Shown here: positions 9,330 to 16,858 of the stretch, piece by piece
How positions within the stretch are numbered: position 1 is the first letter of the stretch
How the letters are laid out: every line of letters begins with the position of its first letter
NCBI RefSeq assembly: GCF_001766675.1
Contig: NZ_MJLT01000034.1
Location: 62,001-126,000 of the forward strand
From: Arthrobacter sp. SW1
GTDB lineage: Bacteria; Actinomycetota; Actinomycetes; Actinomycetales; Micrococcaceae
Direction: 5' to 3'
DNA length: 64,000 nucleotides
Notes under the pieces: model-generated
Seen by the model: only the letters and a program-made list of their open reading frames with translations
What the model was told of the DNA's origin: nothing
Database searches by the model: none
Translations under genes and position numbers: made by a program

Positions 9330-10641
9330 GCAGGGCCCCGCTGAGCGGCGCCCGGCCGAGCGGCACTCCGCTGAGCGGCACTCCGCCGGCAGGCGCCCCG
9401 TGTCGGTTCCGCCCCGGCCGCGGCATGCTCCCGGCGTGCGCCACATCGTGCTGGACGAGCAATCGCAGGGCATCGTGGAGCGGCTTGACCCGGCGTCGGC
9501 GGCCTTCCTGAACTCAAGCGGCCTGGCGAAGGCCGCGCCCATGGGAATGGGCCTGTACCGGATTGAGCCGGTGGGCAAGGTGGGCTCGGTGCGCACCCCG
9601 ACGGTGCAGTTCGAGGTGCGGCCCAAGGACCGCCTTGGCCTGCGCCGCTTGCTGTTCCTGCTCAGCTACGCGGGGGAGCAGGGCTTCCGCGAGGACTCCA
9701 TTGCCGCCGTCGAACACCGTGATCTGTGGAGCGCGCTGGCGGAATCCCTCGCCCAACTGGCCGAGCGCGCACTGAGCCGCGGGCCACTGAACGGCTACGT
9801 GACCGTGGACGAATCACTGCGGACCGTCAAGGGCCGTATCCGCATGTCGGAGCAGATTTCGCGGCGGCCGGGCATGATGGTGCCGCTGGAGGTGTCCTAC
9901 GACGAGTTCAGCGAGGACATCGCCGAGAACCGCATCCTGCGTGCCGCGCTTACCCGCATGGCCCAGGTTCCGGGGGTCCGTCCGGAGGTCCTCAGCCGCC
10001 TGCGCCGCCTCGGTGGAAAGCTCGACGGCGCCGCGCCCCTGACGCCCGGCGCGCCCCTGCCGCCGTGGCAGGCCACGCGCATGAACCTGCGCTTCCATGC
10101 CGCCCTGCGCCTGGCGGAAGTGATCCTGCGGAACTGCTCTGCCGAAGCCGGGGACGGCAAGCAGCAGAGCGCCGCGTTCGTGGTGGACATGTCCACCGTA
10201 TTCAAGGAGTTCGTGGGCGTGGCCCTGCGCGAGGCCATGCGCGCCCACCCCGGCGAAACGCGGCTCCGCTACGGCACCATGCTGAACGAGGCTGTGCGGG
10301 ATTCGGACCGGATCACCGTCCGCCCGGATGCCGTGCACTTCCTGGGCGGCCGGCCCGTGGTGGTCTACGGCGCCAACTACACGGCAGGCCCTGACACCGG
10401 GGCGTCGCTCAACGCCGACCATTACCGGATGCTGGCCTACTGCACCGCCTTGCGCGTGCCCACCGCATGGCTGGTCTACGCCGGTGCCGGCGAAATGAAG
10501 CTGCGGCGCATCCTCAACACGGATATCGACGTGGTGGAGTACCCGCTGGACCTGTCGCTGCCGCCCGCGGACATCCTGCAATCGGTGGCTGAACTGGCCG
10601 AACAATCCTGGGGCGAAGTAGTGCGCCAGGCGCGCGGGTAG
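9316..10641 (+). CDS. mcrC: McrC-like protein with altered nuclease motif
   Basis: Up to 441 aa. McrC family features: a beta-rich N-terminal part, then EVSYDEFSEDIAENRILRAAL, DMSTVFKEFVG and DHYRMLAYCTALRVPTAWLVYAG. McrC normally has a PD-(D/E)xK nuclease, RPD...DAKYK. Here RPDAV is kept, but the D-x-K element reads YGANYT, so Asp becomes Gly and Lys becomes Asn; the encoded nuclease is probably inactive or uses other residues. The start is uncertain: a TTG at 9316 overlaps mcrB and begins with a low-complexity repeat (PAERRPAERHSAERHSA), and GTG codons at 9400 or 9436 are plausible alternatives. Confidence 0.82.
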   Translation: MPPAEQGPAERRPAERHSAERHSAGRRPVSVPPRPRHAPGVRHIVLDEQSQGIVERLDPASAAFLNSSGLAKAAPMGMGLYRIEPVGKVGSVRTPTVQFEVRPKDRLGLRRLLFLLSYAGEQGFREDSIAAVEHRDLWSALAESLAQLAERALSRGPLNGYVTVDESLRTVKGRIRMSEQISRRPGMMVPLEVSYDEFSEDIAENRILRAALTRMAQVPGVRPEVLSRLRRLGGKLDGAAPLTPGAPLPPWQATRMNLRFHAALRLAEVILRNCSAEAGDGKQQSAAFVVDMSTVFKEFVGVALREAMRAHPGETRLRYGTMLNEAVRDSDRITVRPDAVHFLGGRPVVVYGANYTAGPDTGASLNADHYRMLAYCTALRVPTAWLVYAGAGEMKLRRILNTDIDVVEYPLDLSLPPADILQSVAELAEQSWGEVVRQARG

Positions 10642-10754
10642 CCCTGCTTTCGGCGGCTGTTTCGAGGTCTGTTCCGCGCCTGTTCCGCCCGGCCTGCAAC
10701 AGGGTTAGCCTGAGAAAAGACCGCTTCCGACGGTCGAACAGGATGGAGGCAAGC

Positions 10755-11009
10755 ATGGGCGGCATGCGGAAGAAGAAGTCCTGGAAGGACATGACCCCGG
10801 GGCAGCGCCGTACCGCGATCGTGGCCGGCGTCCTGGAGTTCGCACTGATGCTCGCGGCCCAACGCAGCATCACCAACACCCCGCCGGAACGGATCCGCGG
10901 AAGCAAGGCCTTCTGGCGGGCGGCAAGCTTCATCAACTTCTTTGGCCCGGTGGGTTACTTCCTGGTGGGGCGGCGCCGTGGCACCGTCACGCAGGCATCC
11001 TCACGGTAA
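10755..11009 (+). CDS. small membrane protein, PLDc_N-like
   Basis: 84 aa. Start at ATG 10755, with ggagg 5 bases upstream; an ATG at 10743 lacks such spacing. A basic N-terminus (RKKKSW) is followed by a hydrophobic segment (AIVAGVLEFALMLAAQ) and a second one ending FFGPVGYFLVGRRRG, the pattern seen in the phospholipase D N-terminal (PLDc_N) type of small two-helix membrane proteins. Function unknown. Its last 23 bases overlap the 3' end of the convergent histidine kinase gene. Confidence 0.7.
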   Translation: MGGMRKKKSWKDMTPGQRRTAIVAGVLEFALMLAAQRSITNTPPERIRGSKAFWRAASFINFFGPVGYFLVGRRRGTVTQASSR

Positions 11010-12657
11010 ACGAGGTGCCCTCTCCGGGAGTGCTGCGCAGCGTGATGCTGCCGCCATGGGCTTCGACGATCGCTTTACTGATGGGCAGCCCCAAGCCGAT
11101 ACCGGGAATCGTGCTGTTCCTGACGCTGCGTGCACGGAAGAACTTGGCGAAGGCCTGATCCTGTTCGTCCTCGGTCATGCCCATGCCAGTGTCCGCGACG
11201 CGGCAGAGCACCTCCGAATCCTCCTGCCACACCGTCACTGTGACGTCGCCGCCGTCGGGCGAGTATTTGATGGCGTTCGAGATGAGGTTGTCCAGCACCT
11301 GCGACATCCTTGACGCGTCCACGTGGGCCTCGAGGCTATCCGGGGCGTCCACGGAAAACCGGATACCTGCCTGGGCGGCGCGTGGCCCGGCCGAAGCCAC
11401 GCTCGCCCGCACCAGCTCCGCCACGTCAACCGCTTGGGGCCGGATGATCACGTGCCCGGAACGGACGGACAACAGGTCCGAGACGAGGGCAAGCAGCCGC
11501 TCGGCATTGCGCTGGACCACTCCGAGATGGGTCCTGGCCGTGGAATCGAGACCGTCCGGTTCGTCCAGGATGAGCTCCAAGTACCCGAGGATGGAGGTCA
11601 GCGGGGTACGGAACTCATGGGACACGTTGGATACGAAGTCGTCCTTCGCCGCCAAGGCGTTGACGAGCTCCGTGACATCGCTGAAAACCACCACGGAACC
11701 CGCGAAGGTGTTGTCGTCGTCGAACATGGGCTGCGCACTGGCGGTGAAGGCGCGCTGCTCCGGCCCGCTGCCGATCCAGACCAGCTGGTCCGTGAACTGT
11801 TCGCCGAGCACTGCACGCCGGACAGGACGCCGCTCGGCGGGAACCGGCGTGGTCCTGTCCTCTTCGAACACCAGCAACTGGGATTCATTGGGATCGGCGA
11901 TGTCCGCGGGGGTGGCCAAGCGGTGTGTCCGGCGTTGGCGGTGGTTCATCAGGATGTCGTGCCCGCCGCCGTCGACGGCCACGACTCCCAAGGGGAGCGC
12001 TTCCATCACGGTGTTCAGCAGCCGTTCCTGGCGCTTGCTGGTGTCGAATGCGGCCTTGAGGGCCGCGTCTTTGGCCTCCAATGCCCGTTGCTGCCGGACC
12101 ATGCTCAACGTCATCACGCTCACGGACACCCCGATTCCGACCATGAGGATCGGGAACAGGAAGGGACGGGTGAGGTCCTGGGCAGTGAACGAGCCCTTGA
12201 TGAACCACGGCGCCCAGACGATGCCCAGAGGTCCCAGGAATGACAAAAGGATGGCGGTCCGCGGATACAAACCGGAGGCACAAAGCCAGAACACCGGCAG
12301 GACCACCAGGACGCTCAGGCCGGTAAGCGACTCCTGACCGCCCTCGCGGCCAAAGGCGATGGAGACCATGTCCAGGACAGGGATGGCCAGGAAACTGGGG
12401 AAAGGCAGCCGGTGCCAGGGGACGGCCAGGCAGATGCCCATGAGCGCGGCCTGGCTGAGCAGGAAGATCTGGAACAGCGGATTGGCCAAGGTCTCGGGGA
12501 AGAACAGCAGGACCAGGACTGCTGCGATGCAGACCGTAATGGACAGCGGCAGCTGGCTGAGCACCACGCGCATCCGCAGGGTGTGCTCATGGAAAGAGCG
12601 CCTGAAGAACAGGAGCCGCCTGCCATTGTCGAGATCCCAGAAGCCGGGGCGTTTCAT
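10987..12657 (-). CDS. sensor histidine kinase, membrane-bound with PAS
   Basis: 556 aa from the ATG at 12657 (MKRPGFWDLDNGRRL). About six hydrophobic segments lie in residues 30-190, then a short coiled-coil (RQQRALEAKDAALKAAF), a PAS-like domain (about 210-330), the dimerisation/phospho-acceptor helix with His347 (NVSHEFRTPLTSILGYLEL) and an ATPase domain with N-box NLISNAIKYSPDGG, G1 DTGMGM and G2 GIGLGL. The membrane part resembles no periplasmic sensor; it may sense membrane state or a lipophilic ligand (inference). It is divergent from the OmpR-type regulator at 12755, its obvious partner. Longer in-frame starts up to 12969 run into that gene and are rejected. Confidence 0.92.
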   Translation of the reverse strand: MKRPGFWDLDNGRRLLFFRRSFHEHTLRMRVVLSQLPLSITVCIAAVLVLLFFPETLANPLFQIFLLSQAALMGICLAVPWHRLPFPSFLAIPVLDMVSIAFGREGGQESLTGLSVLVVLPVFWLCASGLYPRTAILLSFLGPLGIVWAPWFIKGSFTAQDLTRPFLFPILMVGIGVSVSVMTLSMVRQQRALEAKDAALKAAFDTSKRQERLLNTVMEALPLGVVAVDGGGHDILMNHRQRRTHRLATPADIADPNESQLLVFEEDRTTPVPAERRPVRRAVLGEQFTDQLVWIGSGPEQRAFTASAQPMFDDDNTFAGSVVVFSDVTELVNALAAKDDFVSNVSHEFRTPLTSILGYLELILDEPDGLDSTARTHLGVVQRNAERLLALVSDLLSVRSGHVIIRPQAVDVAELVRASVASAGPRAAQAGIRFSVDAPDSLEAHVDASRMSQVLDNLISNAIKYSPDGGDVTVTVWQEDSEVLCRVADTGMGMTEDEQDQAFAKFFRARSVRNSTIPGIGLGLPISKAIVEAHGGSITLRSTPGEGTSFTVRMPA

Positions 12658-12754
12658 ATCGCCTCCAAAGCGGCAGGAACGAGTAGGCGCATGGAGCCAG
12701 CCTATCCACCGGCGGCTATACTTCTGTGGATATCGAGGGGGCTGAGGGGCTGCG

Positions 12755-13495
12755 ATGAGTGACGCACGGGTTGGTTTGGTTATTGAAGATGACCAGGACA
12801 TCCGCGAGTTGATCCGGTCCGTGCTGTCCCAGGCCGGTTTCGACGTCCATGTAGCCGCCACGGGCTCTGCGGGCGTGGATTCGGCCCGGCAATTGGATCC
12901 TGATGTCATCACCTTGGACCTCGGCCTTCCGGACATCGATGGTTTCGAAGTGGCGCGCCGCATCCGCAAGTCATCGGATGCCTACATCATCATGCTCACC
13001 GCCCGCACGGAGGAGCTGGATACCTTGATGGGGCTCGAAGCCGGCGGCGACGACTACCTCACCAAGCCTTTCCGGCCGCGCGAGCTGCGTGCCCGGGTGG
13101 AGGCCATGATGCGGCGGCCGCGGTCGTCGTCGAACTCTACGGACAGCGCCCCGGGCGAGTCTGTGCTGCGGCACAACGGCCTGGACCTTTCCGCGGCATC
13201 GCGTTCCGCGGTGGTCGACGGCGTGGAACTGCGCTTGACGCGCACCGAATTCGACTTGCTGCTGGCGCTGATGGAGTCAGGCCGGGTGGTGCGGAGCAAG
13301 GCGGATCTTGCCCGGCGCCTCCGCAACGAACCGTACGACGTCGGCAGTTACGTCAGCGATTCGGACGAACGGGCCGTCGAGGTCCACATGGGCAACCTGC
13401 GCAAGAAGCTGGGGGACAGCACCCAAAGTCCGCGCTGGCTGGAGACTGTCCGCGGCGTCGGGTACCGGCTCGCGCCGGCTGCGCCGACCCGCTGA
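12755..13495 (+). CDS. OmpR/PhoB-family response regulator
   Basis: 246 aa. Receiver domain with acidic pocket (IEDDQD, residues 10-15), phospho-acceptor Asp55 (LDLGLP) and Lys in DDYLTKPF; then a winged-helix DNA-binding domain (LTRTEFDLLLALMESGRVVRSKADL ... VEVHMGNLRKKLGD ... VRGVGYRL). It has an insertion, YDVGSYVSDSDERA, before the recognition helix. Divergent partner of the kinase at 10987-12657, 97 bases apart. A plausible target is the SipW cluster at 14131, upstream of which lie CTTGAGC direct repeats with 11-bp spacing. Its 3' end overlaps the convergent HPt-like gene by 143 bases. Confidence 0.93.
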   Translation: MSDARVGLVIEDDQDIRELIRSVLSQAGFDVHVAATGSAGVDSARQLDPDVITLDLGLPDIDGFEVARRIRKSSDAYIIMLTARTEELDTLMGLEAGGDDYLTKPFRPRELRARVEAMMRRPRSSSNSTDSAPGESVLRHNGLDLSAASRSAVVDGVELRLTRTEFDLLLALMESGRVVRSKADLARRLRNEPYDVGSYVSDSDERAVEVHMGNLRKKLGDSTQSPRWLETVRGVGYRLAPAAPTR

Positions 13496-13976
13496 CTGCC
13501 GCCGCGCCCACCTGTCCGCCGGAGCCCGCCAGCCCGGCCGTTGAACCAGGTGCCAGCCGGCCGGCAGCCACCAAAGCGGCGACGGTCCCGCAAACGTGGC
13601 GATCCAATGCCTGAACCTTGGCGTCGAGCTCATTCGGGTCAGGGCTGGCCGGAACCCGCAGCCCTTCTTCAAGAGCGGCCGCCAGGCGGCTCATGGGCAT
13701 GGCTCCGACCATTTCGCTGGCAGTCTTCAGGCTGAGCACCGCGTCCAAGGCATCATCCCTGTCGAGCCCGTCCGGACCCGGCTGGGCGATGGCCTTGTGC
13801 AGCCGCGCGATCCGCCAGGGAAGCATTCCGATGTAGTTCCGGATCAGGGTACTGACGATGTCCGGGTCTCCGCCCAGCTCTTCCTGGAGCTCGTGAAGAA
13901 CAGCCGCATCCACGAACGTGCCGGAGCAATCCCCGGGCCCGGATGCAGGCTTCGTTTCCCCTTCACGCAGCGTCAC
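13353..13976 (-). CDS. HPt-like protein lacking the phospho-accepting His
   Basis: 207 aa from a GTG at 13976. Residues about 20-125 look like a histidine phosphotransfer helical bundle (FVDAAVLHELQEELGGDPDIVSTLIRNYIGMLPWRIARLHKAI). The motif that should read H-x-L-K-x-x-x-x-x-x-GA is present as LSLKTASEMVGA, with Leu at the His position, so it cannot relay phosphate in the normal way. The last 70 residues are low-complexity Ala/Gly/Pro/Cys and are antisense to the end of the response regulator gene. They may be a non-functional read-through produced by loss of an earlier stop, or a frameshift artefact. The proximity to the two-component pair suggests a scaffold or decoy role (inference). Confidence 0.6.
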   Translation of the reverse strand: MTLREGETKPASGPGDCSGTFVDAAVLHELQEELGGDPDIVSTLIRNYIGMLPWRIARLHKAIAQPGPDGLDRDDALDAVLSLKTASEMVGAMPMSRLAAALEEGLRVPASPDPNELDAKVQALDRHVCGTVAALVAAGRLAPGSTAGLAGSGGQVGAAAVSGSAQPARAGTRRRGQSPASADFGCCPPASCAGCPCGPRRPVRPNR

Positions 13977-14026
13977 GAATCAACACTAGGGTGGCCCCCG
14001 CCTTCCCGGCGGCGATTCGCCGAAAC

Positions 14027-14067
14027 CTTGAGCAAATCTTGAGCGGAACCCGCATTGCTCCTTGAGC
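14027..14067 (+). promoter_or_regulatory. CTTGAGC direct repeats, OmpR-type binding site candidate
   Basis: Three identical heptamers CTTGAGC at 14027-14033, 14038-14044 and 14061-14067. The first two are offset by 11 bases and the third by 23, about one and two helical turns. OmpR-family regulators typically bind such tandem repeats. They lie 64-104 bases before the SipW cluster, and an OmpR-type regulator is encoded 0.5 kb away. The regulator-site pairing is inferred. Confidence 0.5.
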
Positions 14068-14130
14068 GCAGGACGGGAGAGTACTTGCAGGCAGAGAAGC
14101 CGCAACAAGATCAAGGAAGCAGGGACCATC

Positions 14131-14658
14131 ATGAAGAACACAACGATGCTCAAAGGCGCAGCAGCCATCGCCGTCGGTGGCGCCCTGCTCCTCGGTGGCG
14201 GTGGAACCCTTGCCTGGTGGAACGCCGCCGACGCAGCGACCCCGGGCACCATCATCTCCGGAAACCTCAACGTCGAAGCCGGCGCCGGGGTCTGGACCGA
14301 CCGGGCCGGGAACACCATCAACATCAACACGTACCGCGTGGTGCCGGGTGACCTGCTCACCTACAGCCAGGACCTGGACGTCACCCTCTCCGGCAGCAAG
14401 ATGGCCGCCAACCTCGTGGCGGAGCGCACCGGCGCCGCTGATGGTTTCGATCCGGCCAGCGTGACGGTCTCCGCTCCCCGCCTCACGGTGGACGGCCAGC
14501 CGATCGCCAATCCGCTCACCAGCTCGCAGCACGTCACCGCGAGCATGACCTTCGAATTCAAGTCCACCACCGCAGCCCGCACCGACGTCGGGAAGAGCAT
14601 GGACCTGGGCAGCGTGGCCTTCACCTTGCAGCAGATCCAGCAGCCCGGCCTGCAGTAG
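14131..14658 (+). CDS. SipW-type exported protein (RER_14450-like)
   Basis: 175 aa. Start at ATG 14131 (MKNTTMLKGAAAIAVGGALLL) after an AGGAAGCAGGGA ribosome-site region; the longer upstream frame is not needed. The N-terminus has the alternate signal peptide processed by SipW-like peptidases: a hydrophobic core followed by GGTLAWWNAADAATPGTIISGNLNV. The rest is a beta-rich, Thr/Val-rich secreted domain with no Cys. First gene of a cluster that includes its probable peptidase at 15307. In Bacillus, such substrates (TasA, TapA) form surface fibres; whether this one does is unknown. Confidence 0.8.
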   Translation: MKNTTMLKGAAAIAVGGALLLGGGGTLAWWNAADAATPGTIISGNLNVEAGAGVWTDRAGNTININTYRVVPGDLLTYSQDLDVTLSGSKMAANLVAERTGAADGFDPASVTVSAPRLTVDGQPIANPLTSSQHVTASMTFEFKSTTAARTDVGKSMDLGSVAFTLQQIQQPGLQ

Positions 14659-14705
14659 CCCTGCCTTTAGCCCGGTACCGAAGAATTCCACTATCAGGAG
14701 ACACC

Positions 14706-15320
14706 ATGAGGATCCCCAGGAGCATCCGGACGGCAGGCCTGCTGCTCGCCGCGGTGCTCCTGGGCCTCGCGGCAGTGCAGGGGAGCTATGCGCTGTGGGC
14801 AGCCACGGCCGCGGCTACCCCCGGAACCGTCAGGGCCGCGACGTTCACTGTGAACCTCACGGGAACTGCGTCCACCACCCCCGTCCCCATGACCGTAGAC
14901 GGGCAGCCGACCACGCTGGCGCTCACGACGGCGCAAGCGCCGCTGCAGGAGCTCATCCGCGGCGGTTCGGTCTATACCCCGCTCACCATCACCAACGCGA
15001 GCGACGCCGGCGGCACCTTTGACGTTGCCGTCACCGCATCTGCGCCAACCGTGAGCAACGCCGACGGCGGAAACCTCGCCGCGTATCTGAGCATCAGTGC
15101 AGCGCGGGCAGCTTCCCCGGCGTCCTGTGCGGTGGCCCTATACCAGCCCTTGGCCACCGGGGTCACCACTCCAGCCATCGCCAAAGGAGGAACCGCAGTG
15201 CTTTGCTTCAAGGTCACCCTGGACGTGGCCGCACCCCTCAGCGTCGAAGGAAATTCCGTGGCCATCAGCATCCCGCTGCACGCCCGCCAGCAATGCGGGG
15301 TGCCCAATGGCTGTGCCTAG
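14706..15320 (+). CDS. second SipW-type exported protein
   Basis: 204 aa. A signal region RSIRTAGLLLAAVLLGLAAV is followed by QGSYALWAATAAATPGTVRAATFTV, the same landmark (aromatic residue, Ala-rich stretch, PGT, then a beta strand) as in the preceding protein. Mature part is Thr/Ala/Val-rich and beta-predicted, with two Cys in SPASCAVALYQ and AVLCFKVTL and two more in the tail (QQCGVPNGC). It starts 47 bases after the first substrate with AGGAGACACC as ribosome site, and its end overlaps the peptidase gene by 14 bases. Confidence 0.78.
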   Translation: MRIPRSIRTAGLLLAAVLLGLAAVQGSYALWAATAAATPGTVRAATFTVNLTGTASTTPVPMTVDGQPTTLALTTAQAPLQELIRGGSVYTPLTITNASDAGGTFDVAVTASAPTVSNADGGNLAAYLSISAARAASPASCAVALYQPLATGVTTPAIAKGGTAVLCFKVTLDVAAPLSVEGNSVAISIPLHARQQCGVPNGCA

Positions 15321-15894
15321 TAATCGGATGGTTGCCCGCCTCGCACGGCTGGCCGGCGTCGCGCTCCTTACCCTGGCCGTCTTCGCGGTGGCCGTCCTGA
15401 TCGTGGTGCCGCGGGCCAGCGGCTCGCAGAGCTATTCGGTGCTGACCAACTCCATGGCGCCAAAATACGCGCCGGGAACGTTCCTGGTGGTGCGTCCGGC
15501 GGCGTTCGGAGAACTCAAGGTGGGGGACGTGGTGACCTACCAGATCAAGTCCGGTGAACCGGCGGTCGTCACACACCGGATCGTTGGCCTCGGGTTCCTG
15601 CAGACAGGGGAGAAGGTCCTTACCACCAAGGGCGACAACAACGACACAGCGGACCCGGGGACCGTACGCGAGGTCCAGATCCGGGGCAAGCTCTTCTACG
15701 CGGTGCCGTATGTGGGATACGTGGCGAATGCGCTCGGGACCGCCGACCGCTCCCTGTGGCTCATGGCGGGGGCTTTCGCCTTGATCGCCTATGGCGGTTT
15801 TACCGTGGTCCGCGGGGCCCGGGACCGCGGGGCCCGGGACCGCGGTGCACAGGACACAGGCAGCAAAGCTGAACGGAAGGTGCGGACAGCATGA
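15307..15894 (+). CDS. sipW: signal peptidase I, SipW/ER type
   Basis: 195 aa from ATG 15307; GTG 15313 and ATG 15328 are in-frame alternatives. N-terminal membrane anchor (LAGVALLTLAVFAVAVLIVV), nucleophile Ser49 in LTNSMAPKYAPGT, and His90 in VVTHRIVGLG where bacterial type I peptidases have Lys. The Ser-His pair plus TTKGDNNDTADPG is diagnostic of the SipW/archaeal/ER-like branch. A second membrane helix lies near 155-175, and the tail repeats RGARDRGARDRGAQD. It should process the three neighbouring exported proteins. It overlaps both flanking genes, so all four are probably one operon. Confidence 0.9.
   Translation: MAVPSNRMVARLARLAGVALLTLAVFAVAVLIVVPRASGSQSYSVLTNSMAPKYAPGTFLVVRPAAFGELKVGDVVTYQIKSGEPAVVTHRIVGLGFLQTGEKVLTTKGDNNDTADPGTVREVQIRGKLFYAVPYVGYVANALGTADRSLWLMAGAFALIAYGGFTVVRGARDRGARDRGAQDTGSKAERKVRTA
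15814..15846 (+). repeat. 15-base tandem repeat in the sipW tail
   Basis: The unit ggggcccgggaccgc is repeated in tandem and then degenerates, encoding RGARD RGARD RGAQD at the peptidase C-terminus. The period is a multiple of three, so copy number changes would keep the frame. Confidence 0.7.
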
Positions 15895-16400
15895 CGAAGA
15901 ACTCCCGACCCTCGGCCGGCATCATCGCCCTCGGGGTTTTTTGCATGACCGTGCTGACGGGCATTGGGGGCACGTCCGCCGTCGCCCTCTGGGAGCAACG
16001 TTCGACGGCCACCATGACAGTCCGTGCGGCTACCTCCGTCCCTGTTCCGAGCCCCACCCCGACGCCGATCCCCAGCAACCAGCCCGCCGGACTCACTTTG
16101 CTCTGCACCGACCCCGGCAACAACACCGTGGGCATCGGCATTACGGGGGCAGGATCGCCGGCTGGCTTGTCAATCGCGGCGAAGGTCGTGGGCGGCAGCT
16201 ATGGTGCGTCATTCCCGCTGGCCCCCACTGCCACGCACGTCGACCTCACCCCGTTGAGCCCCGTCCTCCTGACTGCCGGGGCAGCCAACCGGAACGTCGT
16301 CATCAAAGTCACCGCGGTTTCGGCCAGCGGCACCACCACCTTCGGTGAGTACGACCACCTGAAAATCACGGGTGCCGGAACCAAACTGAACTGTAGCTAG
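15891..16400 (+). CDS. third SipW-type exported protein
   Basis: 169 aa, ATGA overlap with sipW. The N-terminus SAGIIALGVFCMTVLTGIGGTSAVALWEQRSTATMTVRAATSV repeats the pattern of the other two substrates; a Pro/Thr linker (VPSPTPTPIPSNQP) leads to a beta-rich domain (TLLCTDPGNNTVGIGITGAG ... FGEYDHLKITGAGTKLNCS) with two Cys likely paired. The repeated signal pattern next to sipW supports export and processing; the function of the mature protein is not recognised. The gene ends 6 bases before the convergent vsr stop. Confidence 0.75.
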   Translation: MTKNSRPSAGIIALGVFCMTVLTGIGGTSAVALWEQRSTATMTVRAATSVPVPSPTPTPIPSNQPAGLTLLCTDPGNNTVGIGITGAGSPAGLSIAAKVVGGSYGASFPLAPTATHVDLTPLSPVLLTAGAANRNVVIKVTAVSASGTTTFGEYDHLKITGAGTKLNCS

Positions 16401-16406
16401 GCCGGT

Positions 16407-16838
16407 TCATTCCCCGAGGAACGTCAGCAGCTGCTCCTCCAAGGCACTGGCGTCCTTCAAATCGCATTCCCATACGGTGAGCACCTCCCAACGGGCGGCC
16501 GCCAGCAGTTCGCGCTGGGCGGCGTCGCGCTCGCGGGTGCGGCGCCGTTTGGCGTCCCAGAACTCGGCGTTGGCGGCCGGGGCGTGCAGGCCTGCCGGGC
16601 AGTCATGGAAGTGCCAGAAGCAACCGTTCACGAAGATGACCTTGCGCCGGCCAGCAAACACCAGGTCCGGGCTTCCCGGGAGTTTTCCGCCTGCGGCCAT
16701 GCCGTGCAAGCGGTACCGGTATCCCTTGGCGTGCAGCAGGCGGCGGACCAGGAGCTCGGGCTTGGTGTTCTTGCCACGGATCCTGGACATGTTCCGGCTG
16801 CGCTGCTCCGGTGTGAGCAGGTCACGGCTTTCGCCCAT
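16407..16838 (-). CDS. vsr: very short patch repair endonuclease Vsr
   Basis: 143 aa, full length. Motifs: TPEQRSRNMSRIRGKNTKPEL, VRRLLHAKGYRYRLHG, LPGSPDLVFAGRRKVIFVNG, CFWHFHDCPAGLHAP with zinc-binding Cys/His and the catalytic Asp in PDLVF, and WEVLTVWECDLKD. Vsr nicks 5' of T in T:G mismatches arising from 5-methylcytosine deamination, and usually sits beside a cytosine methyltransferase. None is visible in this window, so it is an orphan here. It lies 20 bases downstream of the TetR gene on the same strand and may be co-transcribed. Confidence 0.92.
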   Translation of the reverse strand: MGESRDLLTPEQRSRNMSRIRGKNTKPELLVRRLLHAKGYRYRLHGMAAGGKLPGSPDLVFAGRRKVIFVNGCFWHFHDCPAGLHAPAANAEFWDAKRRRTRERDAAQRELLAAARWEVLTVWECDLKDASALEEQLLTFLGE

Positions 16839-16858
16839 GCTTCGAGTCTAGCCAGGCG

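Noticed and set aside
6885..9626. 913-aa open frame on the minus strand across the mcrB-like gene
   Set aside because: Its translation is low-complexity Gly/Gln/His/Val-rich with no domain, and it is antisense to a gene with clear AAA+ motifs. It is a GC-content shadow.
11177..12337. 386-aa plus-strand frame antisense to the histidine kinase
   Set aside because: The kinase has complete H, N, G1 and G2 motifs on the other strand. The antisense frame shows no domain.
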